Both the position numbers and the translations under genes were made by a program. The notes below the pieces were generated by a model, which saw nothing but the letters and a program-made list of their open reading frames with translations, was not told the DNA's origin and searched no databases. A stretch of 14,935 bases of DNA, from contig JAPOYU010000068.1 of the NCBI GenBank assembly GCA_026706395.1, positions 1 to 14,935 of the forward strand, read 5' to 3'. This document shows positions 13,923 through 14,935 of the stretch, piece after piece (positions within the stretch are counted from its first letter, which is position 1; each line of letters opens with the position of its first letter). Source of the stretch: Chloroflexota bacterium (GTDB lineage Bacteria > Chloroflexota > Anaerolineae > Aggregatilineales > Phototrophicaceae).

Positions 13923-14042
13923 ATGTCCAACCTAATGTTTCAAGATCGTTCTGAACGGTGCGATGATTGCTGCAAGCAATGTGACAGCCGATTTATCGTT
14001 GATTACGTCTTGAAAGCTTTGCCGCGGGCAGTGCAACGGTGA
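13923..14042 (+). CDS. possible 39-residue Cys-rich microprotein
   Basis: ATG to TGA, 39 residues. Four cysteines cluster as C13-x2-C16-C17-x2-C20 (ERCDDCCKQCDS), a spacing able to bind zinc or an iron-sulfur centre, followed by a short hydrophobic stretch (FIVDYVL, 24-30) and a basic end. Its TGA overlaps the GTG start of the next gene in the sequence GTGA, the 4-nt overlap typical of coupled translation, and a promoter lies upstream. Against it: no clear Shine-Dalgarno, its short length, and a 15-nt inverted repeat (ATTGCT-GCA-AGCAAT, 13966-13980) inside the Cys codons that could be a DNA or RNA signal instead. Unknown function; treat as a candidate. Confidence 0.4.
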   Translation: MSNLMFQDRSERCDDCCKQCDSRFIVDYVLKALPRAVQR

Positions 14043-14833
14043 AATCGTCGCGCGGTATTCTGGTGACGGGCGGTGCTACGTTCTTAGGCGATAACATCGC
14101 CGCGGCACTGCTGGCGGAGGGCAGCAAGGTTAGTATGTTGGTGCGGCCGGGGGGCGAAGACAATTTGGGGCCACTGGCGCAGCAGACGCGCTGGTCTACT
14201 GCCGATGTCTGGAGTCCGGCGAGTTTGCGCGGGAAGGCACGCAACCATTCGGCCGTGATCCACACGGTTGGCAGTCTGATTGCTGACCCCGCTCGCGGGT
14301 TATCGTTTGAACGACTGAACTTTGTATCAGCGCGGAATATTGCGAATATGTGCGTGAGCGACGGCGTTGAACGCATGATACTGATCAGCGGCGCAAGCGC
14401 TCCTTGGGTTAGCCGGGACTACATTCGCTCTAAACGCAAGGCGGAACGATTCATGTTCCGCGTCGGATTGAATGCGGTGGTCGTTCGCGCTCCGCTAATT
14501 TATATGCCGGGGCAGAAGCGCCAACTATTTTACCGGGTGGTGTCGGCCCTGGGCATGCTACCACCTTTGTCCTTACTTTTTCTCGGGCGGGTCGCGCCAA
14601 TTCCTATGGATGCCCTAGCTAGCGGCGTCGCGCGAATTGCAATGGATGAGTCGAATTGCGACCCGATCTATTATGCGCGTGACTTGCGGAGACTGGTGCG
14701 CCGAGGCGCAGACCTGTCGACGCCTGTCCGGCTGGACAGACATTTGTCCGGCACAGCAGATGACGACAGCCCGTTTGACAATCTGGACGAAGAGTTGCCC
14801 TTCGGCTGGTCGCCGACGGATGAGCCGCCTTAA
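14039..14833 (+). CDS. NAD(P)-binding SDR-family protein, NDUFA9-like (atypical extended SDR)
   Basis: 264 residues. The N-terminus is a Rossmann fold (GILVTGGATFLGDNIAAALL, 6-25), in which the usual TGxxGxxG reads TGGATFLG, with Thr in place of the middle Gly. A VIHTVG segment follows strand 4 (about 74-79), and a YxxxK-type motif (YIRSK) lies near residue 128, so the active-site Tyr-Lys pair is present. Later MPGQKRQLFYRVVSAL and a GRVAPIPMDALASGVARIA segment match the NAD(P)H-binding proteins related to NDUFA9. The role may be quinone, lipid or nucleotide-sugar related; it cannot be decided. The C-terminal 30 residues are acidic. GTG is the only start that keeps the first beta strand, and no Shine-Dalgarno is visible, which fits coupling to the small frame before it. 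Confidence 0.8.
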   Translation: MKSSRGILVTGGATFLGDNIAAALLAEGSKVSMLVRPGGEDNLGPLAQQTRWSTADVWSPASLRGKARNHSAVIHTVGSLIADPARGLSFERLNFVSARNIANMCVSDGVERMILISGASAPWVSRDYIRSKRKAERFMFRVGLNAVVVRAPLIYMPGQKRQLFYRVVSALGMLPPLSLLFLGRVAPIPMDALASGVARIAMDESNCDPIYYARDLRRLVRRGADLSTPVRLDRHLSGTADDDSPFDNLDEELPFGWSPTDEPP

Positions 14834-14840
14834 CTCGTCC

Positions 14841-14868
14841 TTGAATCGGCACTGCCGCGCAGTATAAT
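14841..14868 (+). promoter_or_regulatory. tRNA-Cys promoter
   Basis: -35 TTGAAT (14841-14846), 16 nt of spacer, perfect -10 TATAAT (14863-14868), placing the start point about 7 nt before the mature tRNA. Confidence 0.75.
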
Positions 14869-14881
14869 ATGCGACGCTCCT

Positions 14882-14935
14882 GGCGACGTGGCCAAGTGGT
14901 AAGGCAGAGGTTTGCAAAACCTTCATTCGTGGGTT
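14882..14935 (+). tRNA. tRNA-Cys(GCA), 5' part
   Basis: Acceptor 5' strand GGCGACG (14882-14888), D arm GCC...GGC, anticodon stem GAGGT/ACCTT (first pair G-T) with loop TTGCAAA and anticodon GCA, variable loop and the start of the T arm (GTGGGTT). The window ends inside the T loop, so the 3' acceptor strand and any CCA cannot be seen. GCA reads the Cys codons TGC/TGT. Confidence 0.95.

Noticed and set aside
1..14935. The two tRNA genes as borders of an integrated mobile island
   Set aside because: The genes between them are housekeeping or generic; there is no integrase, no repeated tRNA 3' end, and no shift in composition that I could see.

Overview
The window is ordinary-looking bacterial chromosome of moderate GC, with about a dozen protein genes on both strands lying between two partial tRNA genes: the 3' part of tRNA-Pro(CGG) at the left edge and the 5' part of tRNA-Cys(GCA) at the right edge. 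No phage, transposase, CRISPR or rRNA is visible. The promoters are housekeeping sigma-70 type (two -10 boxes are perfect TATAAT). Starts are a mix of ATG, GTG and TTG, and the tRNA-Pro does not encode its CCA end. The recX-rny pair and the set of secreted PDZ, S2P-like and MGDG-synthase-like genes would fit a Chloroflexota (Anaerolineae-like) genome. That placement is inference from gene content, not a search result.

Left part (1-4879): tRNA-Pro; a leftward MFS drug-type exporter; a divergent rightward histidine phosphatase; a leftward enolase-superfamily MenC/NSAR-type enzyme that meets the phosphatase tail to tail with 2 nt between stops. Next comes a compact 52-codon gene with its own promoters, a strong Shine-Dalgarno and an intrinsic terminator, then a secreted protein of unknown function behind a consensus promoter.

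Middle (4880-10931): a leftward MGDG-synthase-like glycosyltransferase whose stop abuts that of the secreted protein; a rightward two-gene operon of an S2P-type membrane metalloprotease and an HD-domain protein; a roughly 600-bp gene-poor stretch with two tandem-repeat tracts (9-bp and 21-bp); a TyrA-family dehydrogenase-like protein that lacks the usual active-site His; and a secreted four-PDZ protein behind a good promoter, ended by a strong terminator.

Right part (10932-14935): the leftward recX-rny operon (RecA regulator and RNase Y), a gap of about 500 bp without a convincing gene, then a rightward unit with a possible 39-residue CxxCCxxC microprotein whose stop overlaps the GTG start of an NDUFA9-like SDR protein, and finally tRNA-Cys with its own promoter.

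I see no clear new multi-gene system. The best candidates for undescribed biology are the complete 52-residue small gene, the Cys-rich small ORF coupled to the SDR gene, the S2P/HD pair, the TyrA-like protein with an altered active site, the protease-free multi-PDZ protein, and the repeat tracts at 7700-8043.
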